The notes under the pieces were generated by a model that saw only the letters and a list, made by a program, of their open reading frames with translations, searched no databases and was not told where the DNA came from. Shown piece by piece: positions 34,501 through 44,869 of a stretch of 64,000 nucleotides of DNA. Every line of letters begins with the position of its first letter. Position 1 is the stretch's first letter. Made by a program: the position numbers and the translations under genes. Source of the stretch: Antedon mediterranea (lineage: Eukaryota > Echinodermata > Crinoidea > Comatulida > Antedonidae); assembly GCF_964355755.1 (NCBI RefSeq), contig NC_092672.1, positions 35,460,501-35,524,500 of the forward strand. The letters are read 5' to 3'.

Positions 34501-34800
34501 TGTCGCGATCCGAATGTGTTCACATTACTACAGTCAAAGCATATTGATCGAATCGTCGATAAACTCAATAGTTCTCTTTTCAGAATTAATACACGTGGTG
34601 TACCGCTAACTTTATATCAACAATACACACGTTATCATCGCGCAGGTGAACACATTATTATGCAAATTACTTTGGGGACGGAAGAAGGGACTGAAGTTGA
34701 CACCCGCCTAATGAACGTTCTTCAAACAATATCACACTACTTTCTATGAATTGCCAGTCAGTTAAAAATAAAGCATCTACCGGTATTATCACTAAATTGT
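34501..34800 (+). mobile_element. LINE-A 5' coding fragment, copy 2
   Basis: Joined directly to the end of the gene 3 promoter cassette (GACGTGCATGGATA). Encodes HIDRIVDKLNSSLF, HIIMQITLGTEEG and, after a frameshift, NCQSVKNKAS. It is less decayed than the copy at 8354. Confidence 0.7.
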
Positions 34801-34977
34801 TGTGTCAGAGTGGATTCGTTATATGAGTGTTTTTCATGCGAATTGGTTTATACTGTAAAGGCCTACCGTATTTTTATTTTACTAAAGTGAAACGTGTTCT
34901 TTCACGTAACGAGACCGTAATGCAAACGTTTTAAATTCAATTCAAAACTCGTACATAAAAAATATCGGCGGTATCCT

Positions 34978-35187
34978 GTCGGTGTCTTGTCGGCCAATAG
35001 TCTGTCGGCCAAATGTCTGTCGGCTAATTGTCTGTCGGCTAAATGGTTTTCGGCGAAATGTCCTGTCGGCGAAATGTCTTGTCGGCGAATTGTTCGGTCG
35101 GCGAAATGTCCGATCGACAGATAGTCTGTCGGTCAGTGATCTGTCAGCAAAATGGCGTTCGGCAAAACGTCCCGTCACCATCACTGA
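34978..35187. repeat. 16-17-bp minisatellite (TGTCGGCGAAATGTCC-like)
   Basis: About twelve irregular units, each with TGTCGGC or a variant. It interrupts LINE-A between the endonuclease start and the LQETWLAGD motif that resumes at 35195. Confidence 0.85.
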
Positions 35188-35194
35188 TATACTA

Positions 35195-36486
35195 TAACAT
35201 TTGCGCTTCAAGAAACCTGGTTAGCTGGTGATGGCTTTCATTTAAAAAATCTTACTTCAGTCGGTTACCACGTTTTCAGTGTACCGCGTGGAAGAGGAGA
35301 TCCTCACGGTGAAGTTGTAGTTTTATACAAAGATAGTTTAACTGATTGTTTCAAAGTCTAAGGACATAGATCATCGTATAAATAGATTTGAATATTGTGA
35401 AATCGTGTTTACATCTGAATCAAAGTGTTTCACTATTGTCAACCATAGACATGCTCCATCCGCAAAGAACCAACTTACAACCGGAATGCATGTTCTTTGT
35501 TGAGTTTTCTGACTTTCTACATGACTATACTTTCCAGAGGAATATGGCTGGGTGACATCTTGATGTTAATGAAGATTGCAATACCATAAAATTCACTGAT
35601 CTTATCACTCATTATGGGCTTTAGGCCTACTCATCGCTTTGGCCATACGCTTGATGTCATATTAAACTGACAATCTAGTGCTCTTGACTCTTGACCACAA
35701 CAATTGGCTGCGATGTCTTGATCAGGAAGTCTAAGTCTTTAAAAATGACCATTGCCTCAAATAAGCTGATTTTAACTTTTTCAACGCAGATATCAAGTCT
35801 TCAATCTTGTCGGATAGTATGGCAACTACTGTCATTGATGCGTCAGATAACACGACACTTGCTGACCTTCTTAACCATCATGCACATGTACGGATCAAGA
35901 CCGTAGTTCCTCGCAACATTGGTTTACTGACTCATACCGCATCAAACAAGACAAGTCAGGATCTTTCAGACTTTAAACAATTTAAAAAAATTAAAAATAA
36001 GTTTAATGTCGAAATGTTCCATGCAAAGTGTAAGTTCTTCAATCGCAGGATTATCGATTGTGGTGACGACTTCAAGTCTTTATTTTCCATCCTCAACGAC
36101 ATTCTGCAAAGAAAGAAACATACAGATAAATTACCTCATCACGATAGTTCTGCAAGATTGGCAAATTAATTTGCTAATTATTTAAATACAAACAACTGGG
36201 AGACCAGTCTTTGACTGAAGAGGTCGCCCAGTATAAATATATATTTCAATCAATCAGAGCAGCTCTTCCAATGGTTAATGTCATCTCAGATCAAATTAAA
36301 TATGCTACTGTACACACGGAAACATGGAACACCTTTGAATCTGTATCATCAGAGGAAGTCAAGACCATTGTCAAGAAGTCTACAAGTGCGTCATGCTCTT
36401 TAAACTCAGTCCCATCATGGATGGTTAAGAAGTCAATCAACTCGCTTTCACACTGCCTTGCATCGATTGTGAATATGTCTCTTAAG
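35195..36486 (+). mobile_element. LINE-A endonuclease and linker region
   Basis: Read with frameshifts: LALQETWLAGDG (APE endonuclease), VPRGRGDP; then the linker with RIKTVVPR, a FNVEMFHAKCKFFNRRI segment, and EEVKTIVKKSTSASCSL leading to the RT. Many stops, so it is dead. Confidence 0.75.
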
Positions 36487-36645
36487 GTTAGTTCCCACTA
36501 GGACGCAACGCAAGGACGTAGACGCAACGTAAGGGATTTGACCAATGACAATCGACAGTCGAATAAATCCATTGCTTGTGATTGGTCAAATCCCTTGCGT
36601 TGCGTTGCGTCGTTGCGTTGCGTCTCTAGTGGGAACCGCGCTTTA
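36487..36645. mobile_element. ~155-bp MITE with TTA target duplication
   Basis: Inverted ends of about 50 bp: left AGTTCCCACTAGGACGCAAC, right its complement GTTGCGTCTCTAGTGGGAAC. Relative to the empty LINE-A site at 45720 it is flanked by TTA on both sides, the target type of PIF/Harbinger elements. Confidence 0.8.
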
Positions 36646-37494
36646 GAGAAGGTTTCGTACCACCGTCAAATCAGCTGAAAAAGAGTAATCTTGATCTCAA
36701 CATCTTGAAGAACTATCGTCCAGTGAGCAACCTCTCATTTCTATCTAAGATCATTGGACGGATGGTGGTAGCCAAACACTTAAACTGTTACATGTCTACA
36801 TGAACCGTTTCAATCTGCATATAAAGCATTTCATAGCACCGAGACAGCATTACTTAATGTCCATAATGACATCTTATGGGCAATTCAATACAGTGGTATA
36901 GACTGTTTGGCAAGATGCGTAAACTGGGAGTATCACTGCCGATATGTAGGTGGGTGTTGGACTTCCTCATTAATAGATCACAATTCGTTAAGCTGAGTAA
37001 TTTGATGTCGGATAAAGCAGTAGTTAGCACGGGAGTACCACAAGAGTGCGTACTTTCCCCTTTTTTATTTTCTATTTATATTTATGATTTTGTTGTTAAA
37101 ATTTGTCGATGATACTACAATCGCAGGGCTTATAACAAATAATGATGAAGTAGAGTACCGAACTCAGGTCGATAATGTAATACACTGGTGTGCCGATAAC
37201 AACCTAATATTAAATGTTAATAAAACAAAGGGATATTTTAGATAATTTTAAGCATTTTTAGGCATGGTGTGGTGATTACCAGCGATCTAAAATGACATGA
37301 TCACATAACCAAGTGTATCAAACAAGCCCAACAACGCCTTTACTTTTTGCATAGACTGAAATCTTTTGGAGTTAACTCTTTCATATTGTCATTTTTTACA
37401 AGTCTGTCATTGAAAGTGTACTCACCTTTAGTTTTGTTGTGTGATTTACCGGAGCCACAAGTAAAGCTAAGTCAGGTCTACAACGTGTCGTTAA
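36646..37494 (+). mobile_element. LINE-A reverse-transcriptase region
   Basis: Read with frameshifts: NYRPVSNLSFLSKIIGRM, WVLDFLINRSQFVKL, VVSTGVPQECVLSPFLF, the catalytic ADDT segment (frameshifted near 37105), and LILNVNKTK. The sequence context is that of the CR1/L2 group. It is cut at 37494 by the TTAA MITE. Confidence 0.8.
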
Positions 37495-37835
37495 AAATGT
37501 ATTGTCCTCTTGAAAAATAATTCTTAACAATTTTTTTTAATATGCCATTTTGATGGCACCTAATAGTTATCCACTTTGACCAAAAATTGGATTGAAAAAA
37601 TGTATTTACGTAAAAAACTGCAATTTAAAGCAACAAAATAGTCAAATTGGCTGTCAGCAAATGGGTTTTTGGTTGAATATAGCCATTTCTTTTGTCATTT
37701 TATAAGTGAAAACATTAATGTTTTCCGATGTTTTTTCTATGGAAGTGATTAACTTTAATAAAACTACAAAATAATCTATTCAAAGTTTTGATTTTATTAA
37801 TCTTTATTTTTCAAGTTTTTGGGGAAAATACATCT
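37495..37835. mobile_element. TTAA-type MITE, copy 2 (same site as copy 1)
   Basis: 341 bp, flanked by TTAA at 37491-37494 and 37836-37839. It is homologous throughout to 2579-2924 and sits at exactly the same LINE-A position. Confidence 0.88.
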
Positions 37836-37839
37836 TTAA

Positions 37840-38608
37840 TTAAGTTAACTTCTGGATCATCATCATCAGTTGAAAGAGACTCGTGTGCACTGTTGCAACT
37901 ACTATCACCACTATCAACATTTTCAAAGGTACATGGTGTCAATAGGTTACGGTGAACAGTTCGCTCTCTGCCATAATTATTTCGGCGCACAGTGAATGTG
38001 GGCTGACCTTGGGTGTGATGAATTATGGTATATGGTGTTTCCTCCCATCTATCCCTCAGTTTATTACGGCCCCGCAATGACTTGTTAGCAACTAAAACAG
38101 AGTCTCCAACGTTCAAATCAACTCCACGGGACCTTTTGTTGTACGCATTTTTTTTGCTTCTTTCTTGCAGCATTTGCATGCGTCGCTGCTAAGTCGTAAG
38201 CTTCTTGAAGTTGGTTTCTGAGTCGATGGACAAAATCAGCTTCATTTGTGTCAGTGAATTCCTCTCCATCTGTCTCTAGTTCAAATACTAAGTCTGAAGG
38301 CACTCTCGGTTTCCGCATAAACATTAAAAAGAATGGAGTGAACCCAGTTGATGAATGCGTGGTACAATTGTAGGCGTGTGTCATGGTCTCTACATAGTCA
38401 CGCCACCGAGGTTTCTGGTGAGGCTGAAGCGTTCCCAACATATTGAGTAATGTAGAGTTGAATCGCTCCGTCATGCCATTCCCATGTGGGTGATAAGGTG
38501 TGGTTCGGCTCTTTTTTATTTTAAGGAGTTTGCACAGTTCCTGTATAACCTCAGCCTCAAAACACTTCCCTTGGTCGCTGTGTATCCTTTCCGGTGTCTG
38601 TAGTTGAG
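37840..38608 (-). mobile_element. Ty3/Gypsy integrase C-terminal fragment
   Basis: On the minus strand a frame from about 38608 to 38118 encodes the integrase core with HSDQGKCFE (second Asp of the DDE triad) and GNGMTERFNSTLL (Glu). A second frame, 38179-37840, encodes the C-terminal GPY/F-like module (GDSVLVANKSLRG, RWEETPYTI). A frameshift near 38160 separates them. It lies inside LINE-A, which resumes at 38609. The stop codon now lies inside the neighbouring MITE end. No LTR or other pol domain is present. Confidence 0.85.
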
Positions 38609-38773
38609 GTGTTACGTAGCGGTAGACGTTACCGTTCAAACATCTCTCGTACAAATAGGTTTTGTAACAGCTTTTACCCAGCTGCCATTCGGACACTGAA
38701 TGCTTGTTGTCAGTATACCGTACGAGAGTAATGTGACACTTGAGAGTGATGTTGTAATTGTTTTTGTTAGTTT
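38609..38773 (+). mobile_element. LINE-A 3' coding end, copy 3
   Basis: GTGTTACGTAGCGGTAGACG onward matches 3049 and 10965: the C-terminal LINE-A segment, up to TTGTTTTTGTTAGTTTTT, where the microsatellite element begins. Confidence 0.75.
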
Positions 38774-39597
38774 TTAGTCGCGTGGAAGCGACTCTATAGT
38801 TCACTATGTCGGTCGGTCGGTCTGTCTGTCTGTCTGTCTGTCGGTCTGTCTGTCGGTCTGTCTGTCGGTCTGTCTGTCGGTCTGTCTGTCTGTCTGTCTG
38901 TCGGTCCGGTATCACTATGCGTTTTATCGCTTTATGACCTTATCTTGATATCAGTTTAATCTAGCTAAGTCAATTTTTCACAGAATATTCCTTATGGCCA
39001 GGAATCGATGTGGTTATGTTTTCACGGTGCGCAATAAAAAATTACGCGGTCTACGCACGATTTAACGAAATCACGTTTGTAATCATATCTTAACAACCAT
39101 GAATCACAATTAAATAAAATTTGGTACTCATAAATTTCAGGGCATAAATCATCATATGGCAATACAATTACGTGCGTAGCGCATGTAACGCATGCGTACG
39201 CGCGCTTAAAATTTTCAAAATTTATTTTCGATGAAATAAGAGTACGTTTCAGGCAATTTTAAGCGTTTACAAAATTGCCATGAGTGCGCAGATTTTTGCG
39301 CGCGCACTGTGCGTTAAATGTTATTGCGCACTCTTTTTGCCTGATTTCTGTTTTCTTGACTTACTTTTCAACTCGAAATTGCGTTGTACGAGCACGTCAA
39401 AAGTGACAGGCTACGCACGTGTAAATTAAAAAAATATAAATGTTTTTAAACATTTCAACATTTTTAAACATGTTCAGTAATTTCGGTCAGTATAGTTCAC
39501 TATGTCGGTCGGTCTGTCTGTCTGTCGGTCTGTCTGTCTGTCTGTCGGTCTGTTTGTCTGTCGGTCCGGTATCACTATGCATTGTAGCACGCGACTT
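38774..39597 (+). mobile_element. Non-autonomous element with GTCTGTCGG microsatellite ends, copy 1
   Basis: Starts TAGTCGCGTGGAAGCGACT and ends GCACGCGACTTA (short inverted termini). Both ends carry CACTATGTCGGTCGG followed by (GTCT/GTCG)n and GGTCCGGTATCACTATGC. A unique core of ~550 bp, with TTACGTGCG and GCGCACTGTGCG words, has an inverted copy at 53815-54370. It interrupts LINE-A, which resumes at 39598. Confidence 0.85.
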
Positions 39598-39894
39598 AAT
39601 GGCTGTTGGCCTTGTTCATTTATCTGTTAATCAGTAATTAAACCTCGGTTGTTTTATCTGCCCTTAAATTTGTTTTGTATATTGGTATACAGGAGTTTGA
39701 CACTATTAATTACTATTTCTTATTCAGTAGTAGTAAATTACTGCAAATTACAGAATAGTGGGATCTCACTATAGTTACTATACACACTAGCACAGGACTG
39801 TCAGCACCTATATGCACAGCTGCTGTGCGTATAGTCACAGACTTTACAAAACTACCATAAGACAAATATACACAGCTGCTGAATGAAACTTTAT
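39598..39894 (+). mobile_element. LINE-A 3' tail, copy 3
   Basis: TTCATTTATCTGTT onward matches the LINE-A 3' UTR at about 11105, including the TTGGTATACAGGAGTT word and one TATACACA...CAGCTGCTG tail unit. It passes straight into the 3' flank of gene 4. Confidence 0.75.
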
Positions 39895-40307
39895 AAACAA
39901 TTCCAAACAATTTATTATAAAATAATTCTTTTTTTACACAAAATAAGAAAATAAAGACACACGTTTCTTCATTTGCATTTTACTGCTCCATTTAAATCGA
40001 TATTTTACATAAATAATTGATTGTTTATTTAAGTTATTTATTTATTTTTCTTATTTTATATTTATATATTTCATTCGGTGTTTGTCTCTTTTATGTTTTA
40101 TTTACAGTATTGTTCAGCCGTCTTTTGGCTGATCAGAGTCTTCCATCACAAAATATTTACATTTTTCTATTTGATTTCCTAGGCCTATTTATTTTATATA
40201 CAGTATTGTCATCTACTTTTTATATTGTATCACAATTCACTTCTATATATTTTAATTGTAGGAAATCGTACTATAGTCCCACACAATTTTCCTAACAATC
40301 TTTAGGC
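39895..40307 (-). other. Gene 4: conserved 3' flank
   Basis: Near copy of 3236-3635, including the TTCAGCCGTCTTTTGGCTGA hairpin-like word. The poly(A) signal position reads AGTAAA instead of the AATAAA of genes 1 and 5. Confidence 0.65.
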
Positions 40308-42647
40308 CTATACAGCCGTAGTTTGAGTGGTTCTCTCACGGACGGCCAAATATTCTTTAATGTCTTGCCGAATGCATTTTTCAAGGATCCTTTTTTTACT
40401 CTCCTCTTCTGCCTTATTCCGTAGTATTACCTCAAAAAGAGGTACAATTCCAGCAATAAAAACAGCTACATATAGATTCACTTGTTTTAAATCATCGAAA
40501 TCAGCGATGGCCTTTAGCGTTGATAAACTTACCCAAATTACCAGGCTCAGAATTACAAGTTTTATGATTATAATTAGAAGTTGGGTCTCTGGTGGTCTAT
40601 ACTTTGTTACAATGGTGTCAAAGAGAGTCTTTTCAATTGCAGTTAAGCCGTCAGTGTCTTGCCGGATAATCGGTAAAGATGGAGTGCTATCTTGTGCAGC
40701 TAAATCATAACGTTCACCATCGTCATTGGTCCTTACTATCTTCTTTACCTTCGTCCATATATCCCTTGGCATCGTCTTTATCTTCGTCCATATATCCCTT
40801 GGCATCGTCTTTATCTTCGTCCATGTATCCCTTGACATCGTCTTTACCGTCGTCCATATATCCTCATCATCGCCCTCGTGCTCCTCATCAACGTCCTCGT
40901 TTATAAATTGTGGAAAAGAGGGCAGTTTATCACCAGAAACGTGCACCTTGTTATCTTTGATTAACTCATCAAATGCCGAAATCACTTGCTGCAGGAGAAC
41001 CACATATCCTTTGTAATAATCTGTTATAATTGAAATGACGTAACCAATGATAATTAAACTAATCGCTGCAACGATTCCAGCAGTACCTGGGTTCACCAGC
41101 AAGCCGATGTAGAAGTACCATATAATATTTAATATGTATCTAATGGCTAATCCCACCTTTGTAGACAGAACAACCACCATAATAGCACCACAAGGCATCC
41201 ACACCACCACCATCACAACTGTTTTTTTTACAGTAATATTTTCAATGTTTACGAACGGTAACAGACATAAACGCATGGTAAGATAAGTAATCGGCAAAGA
41301 CATAAGAATAGTATGCATACCGTAGAATATTAAGAACGGTACTACAAGAATAAAAAACATAGTAACATGTATTCCTATATTGTTTATTTTAAAATACTTC
41401 CGAAACCAGTTTAACCCATCCTTCCAGTGGGAACTTGAAACAATCAACTTGATATTTTCCTTCATTTCAAACGAAAGTTTGTACAAACCACTGTAATTAT
41501 TTTTTGGAAGTTTAAATATATGTAGAAATAAACGAACTGTCTCAATTCTTCTAACGGGCAAATTAGAATAGTTATTCATAAAATCAGTTTCAAACCAGAC
41601 TTGACGCGTTAAACAGGTTATCAACAGGACAATGCAAGCAAGTATATACATTAAATTATTGAAAATATTTCCCTGGCAAAATGTATTATCAGGCTTACAC
41701 TCTGGTATGCCTTCAATGTTCTTAAGCGCTGCACGACGACGGTAAAAAGAATCGCTGTCCGAAACGTTAGCAATGATGTAAGGTACAAATTGTAGCAAAC
41801 CAACAAGTGCCCATAGTATCAGCCAACGTAGAATAAAAATACAGTTATTTTGATTTCCACTATGTAATAGAAAATACTTAGGGCCCATTGGTAGATCTGT
41901 CCGTAAGCTCAAATATTCTTTTCCCGTCTCATTCATTGGTTTTACGTGACACAAAAAGGAGACAATGAACCAAATAAAATAGAGTGGGAATATATAAATA
42001 AGCCAGTTAAATATCGTATAGGAATGTTTCATGAATTTACTGAGTTCAATTGACCCATCTTCTGAAATTTGCCAGCATTCAAAGTACGTACTGATTTGAA
42101 GAATAGAGTAATAAGCCGCAGACGCTAAAGACAAATCCCATACGTTAAAACTATCAAGCTGTCGTTCAATACAGACCTCTTGTTTCGCATCTTTGTCACT
42201 TTCGAGCTGAAGAAGGGAATTTGCGATTACGTTCAATTTGTCTTCGTTGTCAACTTCAAAGAAACACTCTGGTATGGAGGTGACGTTTAAGGAGATGTGT
42301 TCCACACTAGGAGACAGAGTTCCCAGTGATAGAAATTCAAAATCAAATGGAAAAGTCAAAAGGAGTTCACCGATTTCCCCGACAGCCACAACCCAGTGGT
42401 TGACGTCAATGACTGTTGTATTTTTATAAAAACTTTTTCCAACAGAATCAGAAGCATCAACAAAAGATAACAACTTTACGTTGATAAAGACAGCATCACC
42501 TTTTAAGAGTTCTTGCAAGACATCTGTGCCATCCATCTCTAGTAGACAGGTAGTGTTATCGGACTGGATCCTTGCAGAGATGTCTCTGGATGACGTCACA
42601 ATGAACATGGTTGCCAGAAGAACTAAGATGCTCCGAGAACGTGTCAT
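40308..42647 (-). CDS. Gene 4: polytopic membrane protein, intact paralogue
   Basis: 779 residues in one exon, start MTRSRS at 42647; the upstream in-frame ATG spans the acceptor and is intronic. Same domain order as gene 1. The ectodomain (about residues 20-200) is nearly identical to genes 3 and 5. The loop after the fifth membrane segment is locus-specific (PFVNIENITVKK, with a possible N-glycosylation site). The variable domain carries an acidic patch (DEEHEGDDED) and three to four 11-residue repeats of the form WTKIKTMPRDI (33-bp units at 40740-40862), with no Ser/Thr repeats. The tail is RERTTQTTAV, a class-I PDZ-ligand-like end, nearly identical to gene 1. Function unknown. Confidence 0.86.
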   Translation of the reverse strand: MTRSRSILVLLATMFIVTSSRDISARIQSDNTTCLLEMDGTDVLQELLKGDAVFINVKLLSFVDASDSVGKSFYKNTTVIDVNHWVVAVGEIGELLLTFPFDFEFLSLGTLSPSVEHISLNVTSIPECFFEVDNEDKLNVIANSLLQLESDKDAKQEVCIERQLDSFNVWDLSLASAAYYSILQISTYFECWQISEDGSIELSKFMKHSYTIFNWLIYIFPLYFIWFIVSFLCHVKPMNETGKEYLSLRTDLPMGPKYFLLHSGNQNNCIFILRWLILWALVGLLQFVPYIIANVSDSDSFYRRRAALKNIEGIPECKPDNTFCQGNIFNNLMYILACIVLLITCLTRQVWFETDFMNNYSNLPVRRIETVRLFLHIFKLPKNNYSGLYKLSFEMKENIKLIVSSSHWKDGLNWFRKYFKINNIGIHVTMFFILVVPFLIFYGMHTILMSLPITYLTMRLCLLPFVNIENITVKKTVVMVVVWMPCGAIMVVVLSTKVGLAIRYILNIIWYFYIGLLVNPGTAGIVAAISLIIIGYVISIITDYYKGYVVLLQQVISAFDELIKDNKVHVSGDKLPSFPQFINEDVDEEHEGDDEDIWTTVKTMSRDTWTKIKTMPRDIWTKIKTMPRDIWTKVKKIVRTNDDGERYDLAAQDSTPSLPIIRQDTDGLTAIEKTLFDTIVTKYRPPETQLLIIIIKLVILSLVIWVSLSTLKAIADFDDLKQVNLYVAVFIAGIVPLFEVILRNKAEEESKKRILEKCIRQDIKEYLAVRERTTQTTAV
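40740..40862 (-). repeat. 33-bp coding repeats in gene 4
   Basis: Three full units and a partial one encode the basic, Trp-containing 11-mer WTKIKTMPRDI. Related units occur in gene 5 at about 50440-50570. They could form an amphipathic helix next to the acidic patch. Confidence 0.9.
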
Positions 42648-43360
42648 GGTTTGAGGAGTAAAGATAATGACTCTGAAAATAATCAAATTAATATACCTAC
42701 ATTTTGTGGATGAAGTTTTTTTATGGTAGTATTGTATTTGTTAATCCATGATTGGCGTAGCTTGCCCCATATAGGGGTAATTTGTGTGGTCCTTTTTAAT
42801 TTTAACAGGATTTTTGCCAAATAAACCATACCTTACATTACTGTATTTTACACCCCCGCATGCATTCAAGCTAATCATATATAGTACCCACGATTAGTAT
42901 ATTTAGGCCATAATTAAAGATGTCAATCAAGAGAACATGTCAACTTATATTGAAGTTGAAATGTCTTTTTATATTTATTGGTACACAAAATAACTGAAAG
43001 AACATTTAATTTTCACTTGAGCTCCTATGAATTCTGTTTCGGAAAATGGTTTCTATAGGAAGGGCCTACAAAATTAAATTGTTTAATAGCAACATATTAT
43101 ATTCAATACAATAAGTTACAGTATTGTATGTAAGGCACACTAACATGAATTTATTCTATGAATATCTAAGCAAAGGTATAGATGGAAGTCGAATAACTTA
43201 CCAGTACTATTAACTTACCAATAAGTGATTAACACGAAATGATTACCAACAGTGACACTATTAGAATTTGGTAAGAAGCAGCAGCAAAGCAGAAGTTTGT
43301 TTTATGTAATTTGAATAGTATTAGTAGTCGACCTCATTTGCACTAAAAAACGGTGGGAAA
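42648..43360 (-). promoter_or_regulatory. Gene 4: 5' cassette (exon 1, UTR intron, promoter)
   Basis: Acceptor CAG at 42675-42673, exon 2 from 42672. Two donors GTAAGT, starting at 43218 and 43201 on the minus strand, 17 nt apart as in gene 2. Conserved upstream words: CTAATAGTGTCACTG inverted near 43250-43264, AGTGCAAATGAGGTCGACTA near 43331-43350. Confidence 0.78.
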
Positions 43361-43680
43361 TGAATATAATTGTTTTAAAATAAAATAAATAAATAATTCG
43401 TTTTGTTTCATGGTTAAAACCCCTTTTTTCAGTGGTTAGGCAATTTCTATGGGGTCATGAATATTCATGAGCTTCTTGGCATTTCCTCTTTGGTATAATA
43501 CGATACCTCTACTGCTGATCAAATTATATCATTTTTTTTCTCAGTAGCCGTGTTGTTTTAGTTGATTTCTGAAAAAATCAATTGTTTTAAATACAATACT
43601 TGTTTCCTTGTTTCGTTTTAGGAATTAGGAAAATATTTCTTTATATGGTCATCTACTTTTAGACTATTTAAAATTATAAA
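43361..43680 (-). repeat. Upstream segment shared with gene 2 only
   Basis: Inverted relative of 12640-12900: CATGAATATTCATGAGCTTCTTGGCATTTCC, GCCGTGTTGTTTTAGTTGAT, CTTGTTTCCTTGTTTCG. Its presence in both orientations relative to the window, but at the same place relative to genes 2 and 4, links these two genes by descent. Confidence 0.85.
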
Positions 43681-44089
43681 TTTATAAGTAGGTTTATCTA
43701 AATAATTATTTAGGAAATAATTTTGATGTTGAAAATGTTTGTAGTTGGTCGCTTTCTTGTAGATGCTTTAATTGTATAGAATGTAATTTATTTGTTTATT
43801 TTCTGTGCATTGTTCTGGATTTACCAAATAGTATAGGTGTTTAATCTTTCCTTGCCTTTTATTATATTTCGTTTTGCCTTTGTATTGTATATGGCAGATT
43901 TGTATAAATGTGCTTGCCGAAATGAATAAAATAAATAAAATAAGACAAAACTGTGTGTGGTGTAAGTAGGGAACATCCCAAAATTACATGTGATTTGCAG
44001 TATTAAAACCAATGCCAACTTCTACTACAATTCATAATTTTAAACTATTTAGACATAATTCTCATATTGTCATTTCATTTGTCGTAATT
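43681..44089. other. AT-rich intergenic stretch, no gene seen
   Basis: No coding signal or known repeat was recognised. Confidence 0.5.
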
Positions 44090-44720
44090 TTTATTTTTAT
44101 TGTTACACAAATAACTGAAAGAATATTTATTTTTATAGGACACTCAGACGCAATTTTCACTCGAGCTGCAGTGAAATCTGTTTCGGAAAATGGTTTCTAT
44201 AGTAAGGGCCTAACAAATTAAATTGTATAATAGCAAAATATTATATTCAATACAATACTGTAAGTAACAGTATTGTATGTAAGGCTTATAAACATGAATT
44301 TATTTTGTGAATATCCAAGCAAAGGTATACTATAGATGCGAGTGGTATAACTTACCAGTAATAACTTACCAATAAAAGTGATTAACACGAAATGATTACC
44401 AACAGTGACACTATTAGAATTTGGTAAGAAGCAGCAGCAAAGCAGAAGTTTGTTTTATGTAATTTGAATAGTATTAGTAGTTGTTGACCATTGTCAAGAA
44501 GTCTACATTTGCACTAAAATACGGTGGGAAATGAATATATGGTCAAATTTCAATGAGGGAAGTAAATATAAATTTAACATGAAACGATATATTAAAATCA
44601 TTACATTGATGGTTATCAATTTCGAAATTGTAAAACGTTTTTTAATTAGCCTCAATTCAATATAAACAATTTCCGTTTACATTCGACCGACGTGCATGGA
44701 TACTTGCTGTACAAATCCGA
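44090..44720 (-). promoter_or_regulatory. Orphan 5' cassette without a coding exon
   Basis: A full copy of the intron 5' half, donor pair (GTAAGT at 44369-44364 and 44355-44350 on the minus strand), exon 1 and promoter boxes (CTAATAGTGTCACTG inverted, TTGAATAGTATTAG, AAATACGGTGGGAAATG). It extends to the CGACGTGCATGGATACT tail. Downstream on the minus strand lies the gene 4 upstream region, not a coding exon. It could be a remnant of a deleted gene or an alternative first exon spliced to gene 4. Confidence 0.75.
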
Positions 44721-44869
44721 CTTAATAACTACAGACCTACAGAGGGGATCTCTCCTCCCCCCCCCGTCCCCGTGCTCTAAAGTTACCTTGTTAAAATACG
44801 ATCGAGTACGTTTCAATTAAAAATAAAGCATCTACCGGTATTATCATTATCATTATTATATTATAATAT

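Noticed and set aside
34982-35231. Cys/Arg-rich frames (VCRLIVCRLN) as a gene
   Set aside because: They are translations of the 16-17-bp minisatellite in several frames on both strands.
38770-38915. Tandem TDRQ repeats as a protein N-terminus fused to integrase
   Set aside because: They are the translated GTCTGTCG microsatellite of the neighbouring element; the integrase frame is merely open into it.
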